From: Maribacter aquivivus
Lineage (GTDB): Bacteria; Bacteroidota; Bacteroidia; Flavobacteriales; Flavobacteriaceae
Assembly: GCF_900142175.1 (NCBI RefSeq)
Contig: NZ_FQZX01000001.1
Location: forward strand, 1,054,001 to 1,118,000
Reading direction: 5' to 3'
DNA length: 64,000 nt
Shown here: positions 44,263 through 52,946 of the stretch, piece after piece
Layout: every line of letters begins with the position of its first letter
Position numbering within the stretch: the first letter of the stretch is position 1
Program-made: the position numbers and the translations under genes
Notes under the pieces: generated by a model
Databases searched by the model: none
What the model was told of the DNA's origin: nothing
What the model saw: the letters and a program-made list of their open reading frames with translations, nothing else

Positions 44263-44697
44263 TTATTCCATTTTTCTGGGGTGTATTGATTGCCCAACGA
44301 GTTTCCAGTTGCCATCAATTTTCTCTAGAATCCGCATTTCGTAAGTGTAATTGGTGACGCCATCAGTAGTGGTAGATTCCTCGTCATGAGTAACCCAAGC
44401 GTTATTGCCAATTACATTCATTTTATAATTAGAATTTTTAGATGTCCCGCCTTTACCAACCAAATGTTCAGGTGGATTGATCATCATTGCTGGTGGTACA
44501 TCCATACTATTCCCATCTGCCATAGAAACAAAAATTCTACTATAGGGTTGAATGGACCAGCAAGAAGCATGTGCTTCAACATCACCTGAGCGCCATGATG
44601 AAGATTCTCTCTCTAAAAGTGAAATAATTGCCTCTTCATCAGTTTGTGCGTAGCTAAAAGTCATGGAGAAAAGTAGAACTAGAAAAACGTATTTCAT
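44263..44697 (-). CDS. Exported NTF2/SnoaL-like small protein
   Basis: A 144-residue protein with a signal peptide (about 1-17, ending SYAQ). The remaining 125 residues have the helix-then-sheet pattern of the NTF2-like/DUF4440 group: DEEAIISLLERESSSWRSGDVEAHASCW, then strands ending GNWKLVGQSIH. Members form a cone-shaped pocket and may bind or isomerise small molecules, but the function here is unknown. It stands alone; the 280 bases upstream to the glycosyltransferase gene contain no gene or clear promoter I can identify. Confidence 0.75.
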   Translation of the reverse strand: MKYVFLVLLFSMTFSYAQTDEEAIISLLERESSSWRSGDVEAHASCWSIQPYSRIFVSMADGNSMDVPPAMMINPPEHLVGKGGTSKNSNYKMNVIGNNAWVTHDEESTTTDGVTNYTYEMRILEKIDGNWKLVGQSIHPRKME

Positions 44698-44977
44698 GAG
44701 AAATTTATTTGAGTTATTTAAATATAGGTTAAATATGACTATTTCTTAAATGATTGATTTAACTATATGAAAACGAGGTAAATATTGTAAATAAGTCAAA
44801 AATTTAAGGTTTTAAATTAGCAGATGAATTTTAAAAAGCGTGCAATAGTTATAGTTAAAAAATTTCTTTAGAAAGTTTTGTTAAAATAAAATCCAAAAGA
44901 TACTTCTTAGCGTAGATAGGGAGAAGAAATAAATACGAGCACTATTTCTGAAAACCAAGAATACTACCAAAAAAGAA

Positions 44978-46378
44978 ATGAAAACATTAAAAAACAATAC
45001 CGAAAAAACTGAAAAGAAGCCTTTCTTTTCAAGAATTAAACATCTAATTGAAAATGCCAATGCATGGGGTATTTTTGTAATGGGTAGCACATTCGTGCTA
45101 ATGTTTGGTTCAGCTTACCTAGCGTACATATTACAAAACGACTTTACTCAATTACACTTAGAGAGAAGAAGCACCATGATCGGATTTATTTTTATGATTG
45201 TAGCAGCTGCTTTTTTTGTGTTTAAACTGAGTTTCTTTATTTACACTTTTATAAGGTTTTTAAAATATAAGGCAATACCATCTGTTTCTGATGAAGAATT
45301 ACCAACAGTTACGGTTATTGTACCAGCATATAATGAAGGTAAACAAGTATGGGCAACGTTAAAGAGTTTAGCTGAAAGCGATTACCCTGAAGAAAAAATT
45401 CAATTATTGGCTATCGATGATGGTAGTAAAGATGATACTTGGAACTGGATGCTTGAAGCCAAGAAAGAATTAGGTGATAGAGTTTCTATTTGTCAACAGC
45501 CAAAGAACATGGGTAAACGTCACGCATTGTACAGAGGTTTTAATGAAGGTACAGGTGAGATATTTGTAACCGTTGATAGTGATTCAATAGTAGATAAAGA
45601 CACATTAAGAAATTTAGTTAGTCCGTTCATCATTGATGAAAACTGTGGTGCTGTTGCAGGTAACATTCGTGTATTAAATAATGACAAGATTCTACCTAAG
45701 ATGCTAGACGTAAGTTTTGCGCTTAGTTTTGAGTTTGTACGTTCTTCTGAAAGCACATTAAATTCTGTTTTATGTACTCCAGGTGCTTTAGCAGCTTATA
45801 GAGCTACTGCGGTTTTCGCTTGTTTAGATGAGTGGATCAATCAAACGTTTATGGGGCAAGCTTCAGATATTGGTGAAGATAGAGCTATGACGAATATGAT
45901 TTTAAAGCAAGGTTTTCATGTTTTATTCCAAAGAAATGCACTTGCTTATACTAATGTTCCTGAAAAATATAAAGGACTTTACAAAATGTTCATTAGATGG
46001 GGTAGAAGTAATGTACGTGAAAATATTCAAATGTCTAAATACGTATTTACTAACTTTAGAAAAGGTCCAAAAACAGGTGCAAGATTATTATTCTTCAGCC
46101 AATTTTCAAGAATCGTATTATGCTATCCATTTGTACTGTTTATGCTGGTATTTGTAGTTACACACCCATTATTATTCTTAAGTTCTACTTTTGTAAGTAT
46201 ATTGGTTTTATCAACGTTTCCAGTATTGTTCTATGCTAAAAGATATTCTTTGTCTGAGTCTGTTTGGGCATATTCATACAGCGTGCTTTTCACGTTCGGT
46301 CTTTTCTGGATTACACCTTACGCTATTGTAACAGCAAGTAGAAGTGGTTGGTTAACTAGAGAGTTGCCACAGAAATAG
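44978..46378 (+). CDS. Family 2 glycosyltransferase, hyaluronan/cellulose-synthase-like
   Basis: A 466-residue processive-type membrane glycosyltransferase. Two membrane segments (about 30-50 and 66-90) precede the GT-A domain, which starts at TVTVIVPAYNEG (110-121). It shows DDGS at 147-150, the metal-binding DSD at 200-202, GEDR at 299-302 and a QxxRW-like motif FIRWGRS (338-344) in which the Gln position is not kept. Three or four membrane helices follow (about 365-460). The layout is like hyaluronan synthase and NodC, so it should make and export a polysaccharide or oligosaccharide from UDP-sugars. No other polysaccharide genes are nearby, and a strong terminator follows. Confidence 0.9.
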   Translation: MKTLKNNTEKTEKKPFFSRIKHLIENANAWGIFVMGSTFVLMFGSAYLAYILQNDFTQLHLERRSTMIGFIFMIVAAAFFVFKLSFFIYTFIRFLKYKAIPSVSDEELPTVTVIVPAYNEGKQVWATLKSLAESDYPEEKIQLLAIDDGSKDDTWNWMLEAKKELGDRVSICQQPKNMGKRHALYRGFNEGTGEIFVTVDSDSIVDKDTLRNLVSPFIIDENCGAVAGNIRVLNNDKILPKMLDVSFALSFEFVRSSESTLNSVLCTPGALAAYRATAVFACLDEWINQTFMGQASDIGEDRAMTNMILKQGFHVLFQRNALAYTNVPEKYKGLYKMFIRWGRSNVRENIQMSKYVFTNFRKGPKTGARLLFFSQFSRIVLCYPFVLFMLVFVVTHPLLFLSSTFVSILVLSTFPVLFYAKRYSLSESVWAYSYSVLFTFGLFWITPYAIVTASRSGWLTRELPQK

Positions 46379-46397
46379 TAGAAAATATATAGAATGC

Positions 46398-46432
46398 AAA
46401 AAGGGTCTCAATGTAAATTGAGACCCTTTTTT
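46398..46432 (+). terminator. Strong rho-independent terminator
   Basis: A perfect 14-bp stem, aaaaagggtctcaa (46398-46411) and ttgagaccctttt plus t (46418-46431), with a 6-base loop and T-rich end. It lies 20 bases past the glycosyltransferase stop and can act in both directions for the convergent HD gene. Confidence 0.85.
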
Positions 46433-46465
46433 AATGGTTTGATGTTGTTGAATTGTTCCGTAAAC

Positions 46466-47146
46466 TTAACTTAAATTTTTTAAAGGATTCCATTCTTGAT
46501 AAAACTGCTCTAAAAAATCAATCATATATTGGTGTCTTTCTTCAGCCAATCGCTTGCCTGTTTCTGTGTTCATTTTATCTTTTAGCAATAAGAGCTTTTC
46601 ATAAAAATGATTCAAAGTAGGTGCTTCAGACTTTTTATACTCTTCTTTGCTCATTTCTAAATTAGGCGATATACTAGGGTCATAAAGTGCCCTATTTTTA
46701 AAGCCACCATAATTAAATGCACGGGCAATACCAATAGCACCTATGGCATCTAAACGGTCGGCATCTTGGACCACTTTAAGCTCTTTTGAGGTAAATAGTT
46801 TCTTCTTCAACTTACCATCGGTTAAACTGGCTTTAAACGAGCTGTATTTGATGATGTTGGTAACATGATTGATTGTTCTTTTTGGTACACCTAGACTTAA
46901 CAAAAAATCTTCTGCCATTTTTGGGCCTAAGGCTTCATTACCATCATTAAATTTAGCATCTGCAATATCATGAAGTAGTGCACCAAGACTAACGACTAGC
47001 AGGTTTACATCATCTTCGTCTTTAGCAATCAACATGCTGTTATTAAATACACGTTGAATATGAAACCAATCATGTCCCCCTTCGGCATTTTTTAAAGTTT
47101 CTTTGACAAAGGTTATGGTTTTTTCTACAATTTCTGAATTGGTCAT
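46466..47146 (-). CDS. HD-domain phosphohydrolase
   Basis: A 226-residue cytoplasmic metal-dependent phosphohydrolase of the HD superfamily. Metal ligands are expected in HDWFHIQRV near residue 20-28, LLHDIADAKF near 65-70 and the later VQDADRLDAIGAIGIARAF. It is like the YedJ group of predicted nucleotide hydrolases. Its ATG overlaps the TGA of plsC by four bases (47143-47146), so the two are translationally coupled. The substrate is unknown. Confidence 0.9.
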   Translation of the reverse strand: MTNSEIVEKTITFVKETLKNAEGGHDWFHIQRVFNNSMLIAKDEDDVNLLVVSLGALLHDIADAKFNDGNEALGPKMAEDFLLSLGVPKRTINHVTNIIKYSSFKASLTDGKLKKKLFTSKELKVVQDADRLDAIGAIGIARAFNYGGFKNRALYDPSISPNLEMSKEEYKKSEAPTLNHFYEKLLLLKDKMNTETGKRLAEERHQYMIDFLEQFYQEWNPLKNLS

Positions 47147-47880
47147 TTAAAAGAATTTATCCCGCTAACTACGGATGCTTCTATTTGTTGAATCAGTTCG
47201 TCTAAGTTGCCAGTATTCTCTAAAGGTTTTTGAACCTCTAATTGAACCTTGGCACCTAATCCCATTGGAAATTGTCCGAAGCGAACCAATTTCCATGAAT
47301 TATTGATACTAATGGGCACAACCAATGCAGACGGAGCTTTTTTAAGAAGCATTTTAAGTCCCATAGGTTTAAATGGTTTTGGGTGTCCGTCTCTACTTCT
47401 TGTTCCTTCCGGAAAAATAACGGCACTTCTTTTATGTTCTTCAATATAGGTACCCAGTTTGCCTATTTCCATTATCGCTGATTTTCCATCGTTTCTGTCA
47501 ATTAAAACAGAACCCCCATGAACGAGGTTAAATGATACACTCGGTATGCCTTTTCCTAATTCTTTCTTACTAACAAATTTTGGGTGGTGTTTACGCATAT
47601 ACCAAATAAGCGGTGGTATATCGTACATACTTTGATGATTGGTTACAATTATTAATGGTCTGTCTGTTGGTAAATCAAAGTTATTTGTAAAGCGGTAAGT
47701 TGTACCTAAAATGTTGGTGCTACGCATTAAAAAAAAGTTCAGTTTACTAACAGATGGTTTTAATCCGTTGTATCCAAATATCTTAAACCCGATCCATTGA
47801 ATGGGATGAAAAATAAGGAGGCATAGCCCAAATGCGACGAAAAAAAAGGGGGTTATAATATAAGAAAGCAACTTCTGCAT
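47143..47880 (-). CDS. plsC: 1-acyl-sn-glycerol-3-phosphate acyltransferase
   Basis: Adds the second acyl chain to lysophosphatidic acid, making phosphatidic acid for phospholipid synthesis. The 245-residue protein has an N-terminal hydrophobic segment (about 8-35), the catalytic NHxxxxD box NHQSMYD at 81-87 and the substrate motif FPEGTRS at 156-162, both typical of PlsC. It acts at the inner membrane. It overlaps the HD gene downstream. A terminator lies between it and the bacilliredoxin gene upstream. Confidence 0.92.
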   Translation of the reverse strand: MQKLLSYIITPFFFVAFGLCLLIFHPIQWIGFKIFGYNGLKPSVSKLNFFLMRSTNILGTTYRFTNNFDLPTDRPLIIVTNHQSMYDIPPLIWYMRKHHPKFVSKKELGKGIPSVSFNLVHGGSVLIDRNDGKSAIMEIGKLGTYIEEHKRSAVIFPEGTRSRDGHPKPFKPMGLKMLLKKAPSALVVPISINNSWKLVRFGQFPMGLGAKVQLEVQKPLENTGNLDELIQQIEASVVSGINSFK

Positions 47881-47891
47881 ACTACAAAAAT

Positions 47892-47920
47892 AAAAAACCG
47901 CTCTATTAGAGCGGTTTTTT
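47892..47920 (-). terminator. Rho-independent terminator after the bacilliredoxin gene
   Basis: A perfect 13-bp stem, aaaaaaccgctct (47892-47904) and agagcggtttttt (47908-47920), with a 3-base loop. It lies 41 bases beyond the stop of the bacilliredoxin gene on the minus strand and just before the plsC start. Confidence 0.85.
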
Positions 47921-47961
47921 AATCCTATTATTTTGTAAGAAAATAGCTTAAGCTATAAAAT

Positions 47962-48372
47962 CTAGCAAAACTCGTCGTAAGCTTGTGCTAAATTCTGAGC
48001 AATCATTTCAGCTGGTCTACCTTCAATATGGTGACGTTCGATCATATGAACCAACTCGCCATTTTTGAATAAGGCCATAGAAGGAGAAGAAGGAGGGAAA
48101 GGAACCATAAGGTTTCTTGCCGCATCAACAGCTTCTTTATCTACACCAGCAAATACAGTTACTGCAAAATCTGGTTTTTTATCGTTCTGCAAGCTCATTT
48201 TAGCTGCAGGTCTTGCATTTGCTGCTGCACAACCACAAACAGAATTTACAACTACTAAAGTTGTTCCTTCTTTATTGATGGCATTTGCTACTGCATCTGC
48301 TGTATATAATTCTTCAAATCCGGCAGAGGCCAGATCATCTCTCATTGGTTTTACTAATTCTGCAGGGTACAT
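47962..48372 (-). CDS. Bacilliredoxin (BrxA/BrxB family)
   Basis: A 136-residue thioredoxin-fold protein of the YphP/YqiW (DUF1094) family. The redox motif is CGC, Cys46 and Cys48 in NSVCGCAAANARPA. Characterised members remove bacillithiol from proteins after oxidative stress. The flavobacterial protein has the same motif and length, so a disulfide-reducing job is likely. A -7 promoter element (TATCTTTG on the minus strand, 48400-48407) lies upstream and a strong terminator follows, so it is a one-gene transcript. Confidence 0.92.
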   Translation of the reverse strand: MYPAELVKPMRDDLASAGFEELYTADAVANAINKEGTTLVVVNSVCGCAAANARPAAKMSLQNDKKPDFAVTVFAGVDKEAVDAARNLMVPFPPSSPSMALFKNGELVHMIERHHIEGRPAEMIAQNLAQAYDEFC

Positions 48373-48399
48373 ATTGTTATTATTTTAATTAAACTATTA

Positions 48400-48407
48400 C
48401 AAAGATA
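48400..48407 (-). promoter_or_regulatory. -7 promoter element of the bacilliredoxin gene
   Basis: TATCTTTG on the minus strand is a full match to TAnnTTTG, 27 bases before the start codon. The -33 box is not clear. Confidence 0.45.
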
Positions 48408-48475
48408 ATCAATTAGTCGCAGCAGTGCTTCAGACCTTAACTTTTCATTAGTCTAACTTTCTATTCGTAATAATT

Positions 48476-48483
48476 TATCTTTG
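48476..48483 (+). promoter_or_regulatory. -7 promoter element of the TerB-DnaJ gene
   Basis: TATCTTTG is a full match to TAnnTTTG and lies 19 bases before the ATG at 48503, which implies a short leader of about 13 bases. Confidence 0.45.
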
Positions 48484-48502
48484 GCAAAATTGAGAATACG
48501 AA

Positions 48503-49243
48503 ATGATTAAATGGTTGGGAGCTTTAGTAGGCTTTTTTTTGAGAGGTTTATCTGGAGCGGTTTTAGGCTTTTTTGCTGGTAGTATTATAGACAGCTTTTT
48601 TGGTTCAAGTAAAGGTAGTGCACGTAGTGTGTTTGAAGATTATACACGACCAAATGTAACTGCAGCAGATTTTGAGCTGAACTTACTGTCGTTATGTTCA
48701 CTTGTTATTAAGGCAGACGGACAAGTGAGCCAGTCAGAAATGGATTATGTACGTCAGTATTTTGTTAGCACCTATGGCAAAGACAAGGCGAATGCCATTT
48801 TTAGAAGTTTCAATGAAATAAATAAGAAAGGACAAATATCTGCGCAAAACGTTTGTACGTTTCTGGCACAACGAACCCGTTATGAAGTTCGTTTGCAGTT
48901 ATTGCACTTTTTATTCGGTATTGCTCAGGCAGATGGTAGCATCAGTAATCCCGAAATTCAAAAAATTAGAGAAATAGCTGGTTACCTGAGAGTTTCTCTT
49001 AATGAATTTGAAAGTATAAAAGCCATGTTCGTGAAATCGGCGAACAATTCTTATAAAATTTTAGATATTGAGAAATCTGCAACAGATGCTGAGGTAAAGA
49101 AGGCCTATAGAGAAATGGCTAAAAAATATCATCCAGACAGGGTGAATACGAAAGATGAAGCTATTAAAAAAGGTGCTGAAGAGAAGTTTAAGCAGGTACA
49201 GGCCGCTTATGAGACCATACAAAAAGAGCGTGGGTTAAATTAG
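48503..49243 (+). CDS. Membrane-anchored TerB-DnaJ protein (DjlA-like)
   Basis: A 246-residue protein with a glycine-rich hydrophobic N-terminus (about 4-33), a TerB domain (about 50-165; SLVIKADGQVSQSEMDYVRQ and FGIAQADGSISNPEIQKIRE) and a C-terminal J domain with the HPD triad in KKYHPDRVN. The order is that of DjlA, which presents membrane-bound J domain to DnaK. Here the J domain should recruit Hsp70 at the inner membrane. It is followed 25 bases later by the HupE gene in the same direction. Confidence 0.9.
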   Translation: MIKWLGALVGFFLRGLSGAVLGFFAGSIIDSFFGSSKGSARSVFEDYTRPNVTAADFELNLLSLCSLVIKADGQVSQSEMDYVRQYFVSTYGKDKANAIFRSFNEINKKGQISAQNVCTFLAQRTRYEVRLQLLHFLFGIAQADGSISNPEIQKIREIAGYLRVSLNEFESIKAMFVKSANNSYKILDIEKSATDAEVKKAYREMAKKYHPDRVNTKDEAIKKGAEEKFKQVQAAYETIQKERGLN

Positions 49244-49268
49244 ATGGGAATTATTTTAATATAGTAGC

Positions 49269-49853
49269 ATGCAAGAATTTTGGTTTTATATAGAATTAGG
49301 TCTTCATCATGTTTTGGATGTAAATGCATATGATCACATATTGTTTCTAACTGCACTGGCGCTTCCTTTTACGTTTAAAAGCTGGAAGAATGTTTTGCTT
49401 TTAGCAACCGTTTTTACCTTTACGCATTGCTTAGCATTAGTATTCTCTGTTTACGAGATTTTGGTAATAGAAGCAAGTTGGATAGAGTTTTTGATACCTG
49501 TTACCATTCTCGCAACTGCTATTTTTAATTTAGTAGATAACAAGGCTCAAATGGATGAAAGAACTATTTGGTTTCATGTTTTAGCTACCGGTTTTTTCGG
49601 GTTAATACACGGATTCGGATTCTCCAATTATTTTAAAATGATGATTATGGGTGAAGACGATAAATTAGCACCTTTATTAGGTTTCGCTGGTGGAATTGAA
49701 TTGTCTCAAGTAGTTATTGTTCTATTGGTATTGATTTTGGCTTATATGGTTCAAAGCATTTTAAAAGTTAAGCAAAGCTTGTTTATTATGGTAGGTAGCA
49801 TTGTCATTATTCTGGTTATGCTACCGTTGTTATATGAAACATTTCCTTTTTAG
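49269..49853 (+). CDS. HupE/UreJ-type membrane protein
   Basis: A 194-residue inner-membrane protein with six hydrophobic segments. The start FWFYIELGLHHVLDVNAYDHILFL, with paired histidines and an Asp, and the later GLIHGFGFS are conserved in the HupE/UreJ family, some members of which import nickel or cobalt. No hydrogenase or urease gene is present in the window, so the metal and role are open. It follows the TerB-DnaJ gene closely and may be co-transcribed. Confidence 0.87.
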   Translation: MQEFWFYIELGLHHVLDVNAYDHILFLTALALPFTFKSWKNVLLLATVFTFTHCLALVFSVYEILVIEASWIEFLIPVTILATAIFNLVDNKAQMDERTIWFHVLATGFFGLIHGFGFSNYFKMMIMGEDDKLAPLLGFAGGIELSQVVIVLLVLILAYMVQSILKVKQSLFIMVGSIVIILVMLPLLYETFPF

Positions 49854-49938
49854 ATTGTTAAAGTTTACCTTAAGATATTGTTGGTACTGATCAAAGCAGG
49901 TACCTTAGAGTTAAGTGCTTATATAAAGCGTGCTGTAA

Positions 49939-50376
49939 ATGAAGAAAGAAAAACAATTAAAGTATGATAGGGCCTATTTAAGAATGGCTAAAGAATGGGG
50001 TATGCTTTCTTCATGTAAGCGTAAACAGGTAGGTGCCATCATCGTAAAAGATAGAATGATTATTTCTGACGGATACAACGGTACACCAACCGGATTCGAA
50101 AATTATTGCGAAGATGAAGAGGGGTACACGAAATGGTATGTTTTACATGCCGAGGCCAATGCTATTTTAAAAGTAGCTGGTTCTACCCAATCTTGCCAAG
50201 GTGCTACTTTATACATTACGTTATCTCCTTGTAGAGAATGTAGTAAGTTAATTCATCAGTCTGGCATTAAACGTGTAGTGTATCAAGTAGGATACAAAGA
50301 TGATTCGGGATTACAATTTTTAGCAAAAGCAGGGGTTGAATTACAACATATGCCAGAAATAAATGTTACTATCTAA
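49939..50376 (+). CDS. dCMP deaminase-like zinc deaminase
   Basis: A 145-residue enzyme of the cytidine/deoxycytidylate deaminase fold. Zinc and catalysis residues are His70 and Glu72 in HAEANAI, and Cys98 and Cys101 in SPCRECS. A further motif, DGYNGTPTGFENYC (44-57), is typical of ComE/dCMP deaminases that provide dUMP for thymidylate. It precedes the S41 peptidase gene by only 11 bases, so they share a transcript. Confidence 0.92.
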   Translation: MKKEKQLKYDRAYLRMAKEWGMLSSCKRKQVGAIIVKDRMIISDGYNGTPTGFENYCEDEEGYTKWYVLHAEANAILKVAGSTQSCQGATLYITLSPCRECSKLIHQSGIKRVVYQVGYKDDSGLQFLAKAGVELQHMPEINVTI

Positions 50377-50387
50377 CGTTTACACTA

Positions 50388-52016
50388 ATGATGAATAAAA
50401 AATACAGTGCTCTATTTCCTTTAATTATCGCTATTGCGCTTGCATTAGGTTTTTTTATAGGCGGAAAACTGAATTTTAATGACTCTCCAGAACGTCTCTT
50501 TTCTACAAATTCTAAGAAAGACAAACTCAACAGACTTATAGATTACATTGATTATGAGTATGTAGATGATGTTAATACAGATAGCATTGTTGATATTACT
50601 GTCAATAGTATTCTTGAAAAACTTGATCCACATTCTGTTTACATTTCAGAAAAAGAAATGTCTGGTGTAACCGAGAACATGAAGGGCGATTTTGTTGGCA
50701 TCGGTATTAACTTTTACTCTTATAACGATACAATTGCGGTTATAAAAACTGTTAAAGACGGCCCTAGTTTTGTAAAAGGAATTTTACCAGGTGATCGTAT
50801 TATAATGGCAGATAACGATACGCTATATGGTAAAGACTTCCCTAGTGAAGTTATTGTAGAGAAATTAAAAGGAAAAGAAGGTACTTCTATTAACCTTACC
50901 GTATTTAGAAAAGCAGAAAATAGAACGTTCAATGTAAAGGTGGTGCGTGGTATTGTTCCTTTAAAAAGTGTCGATGCCTTTTATATGCTTAATAAAGATA
51001 TTGGTTATATAAAAGTAAATCGCTTTGCAGAGTCTACTTATAAAGAGTTTAAAGATGCTCTGGTACGATTACAAAAACGTGGTGCTAAAAAGCTAGTGCT
51101 TGATTTGCGTGATAACCCTGGCGGTTATTTAGGCATGGCAGAAGAAATGGCAGATGAGTTTCTAGAAGATGGTAAACTTATATTGTTCACTAAAAATAAA
51201 AAAGGAAAAATCAATAAGAGCTTTGCAACCGATGAAGGAAGTTTTGAAGATAAACCTATTTATGTTTTAATAAACGAAAGATCTGCCTCAGCTAGTGAAA
51301 TTGTAGCGGGTGCATTGCAAGACAATGATGTTGGTACTATTGTAGGTCGTAGATCTTTTGGTAAAGGTTTGGTACAGCGAGAAATGGCCTTAGGTGATGG
51401 CTCGGCAGTTAGACTTACCGTTTCTAGGTATTACACTCCTACTGGAAGAAGTATTCAAAAAACTTATGCCAACGGAACTAAAGATTACTACCAACGTTTT
51501 ACAGATAGATTCCATAGCGGTGAAATGATTTCTGTAGATAGTATTAAAGTGGCAGATTCGTTAAAGTTTATAACCCCGAAAGGAAAAGTGGTTTATGGCG
51601 GTGGTGGTATCATTCCTGATGTTTTTGTACCGATCGGAAGCAATGAGGAAGAAGCTGTTGAGAGTATGGATAATTTAGGCTTCTTGTCCTTTTTTGTATT
51701 TGAACATTTAGATGAGGATAGAGAAAGGTATGCTCAATATTCCCAAGAAGAATTTGTAAACGATTTTAAAGTTGACGATATTCTTTTCGAAAGATTTGTG
51801 CAGTATTCCGTAGATAGAAATCTTAGAATGAACTTCTATGATTATGAGCAGAGTATCAAACGATTTTTGAAAGCTAATATCGCAGAACAATTATTCAACA
51901 CTAATATACATGCCAAGATTAAAGCAGATGAAGATCTTATGCTTCAGAAGGTACTAGAATTAGATGGCGGTGGAATTCAGCAACAAGATACTGGCGAGAT
52001 TAAAGCCAATAATTAA
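50388..52016 (+). CDS. C-terminal processing peptidase, S41 family
   Basis: A 542-residue exported serine peptidase with an N-terminal hydrophobic anchor or signal (about 7-27). A PDZ domain (about 95-175; GDFVGIGINFYS, GPSFVKGILPGDRI) comes first, then the S41 catalytic domain, with Ser301 in RSASASEIVAGAL and the Lys base at 326 in SFGKGLVQ, 25 residues apart as in Prc/CtpA. It degrades or trims proteins in the periplasm after binding their C-termini. It follows the dCMP deaminase gene by 11 bases. Its stop overlaps the convergent small gene by 4 bases. Confidence 0.93.
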   Translation: MMNKKYSALFPLIIAIALALGFFIGGKLNFNDSPERLFSTNSKKDKLNRLIDYIDYEYVDDVNTDSIVDITVNSILEKLDPHSVYISEKEMSGVTENMKGDFVGIGINFYSYNDTIAVIKTVKDGPSFVKGILPGDRIIMADNDTLYGKDFPSEVIVEKLKGKEGTSINLTVFRKAENRTFNVKVVRGIVPLKSVDAFYMLNKDIGYIKVNRFAESTYKEFKDALVRLQKRGAKKLVLDLRDNPGGYLGMAEEMADEFLEDGKLILFTKNKKGKINKSFATDEGSFEDKPIYVLINERSASASEIVAGALQDNDVGTIVGRRSFGKGLVQREMALGDGSAVRLTVSRYYTPTGRSIQKTYANGTKDYYQRFTDRFHSGEMISVDSIKVADSLKFITPKGKVVYGGGGIIPDVFVPIGSNEEEAVESMDNLGFLSFFVFEHLDEDRERYAQYSQEEFVNDFKVDDILFERFVQYSVDRNLRMNFYDYEQSIKRFLKANIAEQLFNTNIHAKIKADEDLMLQKVLELDGGGIQQQDTGEIKANN

Positions 52017-52216
52017 TCCTTATTTATTTTATCTTGAATCTTTCTGCTGGTAACAAATACCAAAAGAAGTACAATGGCACATAATGACGCCATAATTCCA
52101 ATTAATGCTATCGTACTATTTTTCTCAAAAGGGTCTGTAAAATTGACTAAAGTTACATTGTAGGCTATAAGCGCTACTGCAATTACTATAAAAATTATGG
52201 ATAACGTCTTGCTCAT
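52013..52216 (-). CDS. Small two-span membrane protein of unknown function
   Basis: A 67-residue protein from the ATG at 52216 (MSKTLSIIF); an upstream in-frame start at 52240 would add 8 residues. It has two hydrophobic segments (about 5-22 and 35-57) and a basic tail (SRKIQDKINKD). I recognise no family. It follows the MarC gene by about 37 bases on the same strand and may be co-transcribed with it. Confidence 0.65.
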   Translation of the reverse strand: MSKTLSIIFIVIAVALIAYNVTLVNFTDPFEKNSTIALIGIMASLCAIVLLLVFVTSRKIQDKINKD

Positions 52217-52252
52217 AAACTTGTTTTTATAAAAGTACAACCTTCTTACGGT

Positions 52253-52831
52253 CTAGAAAAGCTCATTAATATTAGCTGCGAATAATTTAACAGCAATTGC
52301 CATAAGAATTACCCCAAATACCTTTCTAATAACATTAACTCCGTTTTTACCGAGCATTTTTTCGATTTTCACAGATGATTTAAGTACAATGAAAACGAAG
52401 ACAATGTTCACGACAATAGCTATAATAATATTTTCTACATAGTACTCTGCTCTTAATGAAAGTAGGGAGGTAAGCGTACCTGCGCCAGCAATTAATGGGA
52501 AGGCAATAGGTACAATAGAAGCACTTTCTGGTTCATCATCCTTGTATAATTGAATACCTAATATCATTTCAATAGCTAAAAAGAAAATGATGAATGCACC
52601 GGCAACGGCAAATGAATTTACATCAATACCAATAAGATTTAATATTTCTTCTCCAAGAAACAGAAAAGCCACCATAATAATAGCAGCAACAACAGATGCT
52701 TTTTCTGACTGAATATGGCCTACTTTTTTTCTAAGCCCAATAATAATAGGAATACTACCCAAAATATCAATAACAGCAAATAGTACCATACTTGCGGTTG
52801 CAATCTCTCTTAAATCAAAATGAAACTCCAT
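52253..52831 (-). CDS. MarC-family integral membrane protein
   Basis: A 192-residue inner-membrane protein with six hydrophobic segments, of the MarC/YchE (UPF0056) family. The motifs FAVIDILGSIPIIIGL near the start, VAGAFIIFFLAIEMILG and AFPLIAGAGTLTSLLS are conserved in the family. Once tied to multidrug resistance, its function is not settled. A -7 element (TAAATTTG on the minus strand, 52847-52854) lies just before the start codon. The small two-span gene follows. Confidence 0.92.
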   Translation of the reverse strand: MEFHFDLREIATASMVLFAVIDILGSIPIIIGLRKKVGHIQSEKASVVAAIIMVAFLFLGEEILNLIGIDVNSFAVAGAFIIFFLAIEMILGIQLYKDDEPESASIVPIAFPLIAGAGTLTSLLSLRAEYYVENIIIAIVVNIVFVFIVLKSSVKIEKMLGKNGVNVIRKVFGVILMAIAVKLFAANINELF

Positions 52832-52846
52832 TCTTCAAATTTTTTG

Positions 52847-52854
52847 CAAATTTA
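52847..52854 (-). promoter_or_regulatory. -7 promoter element of the MarC gene
   Basis: TAAATTTG on the minus strand fully matches TAnnTTTG and lies 15 bases before the ATG at 52831, giving a very short leader. No -33 box is evident. Confidence 0.4.
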
Positions 52855-52946
52855 CGTTTATAAATATGCACTTAGATGTTTATTCTTGAAATTTTCTAAG
52901 ACCATTACTTTTTAAAAAATGTATCTTGCGCCCTTTAAATTAGATC

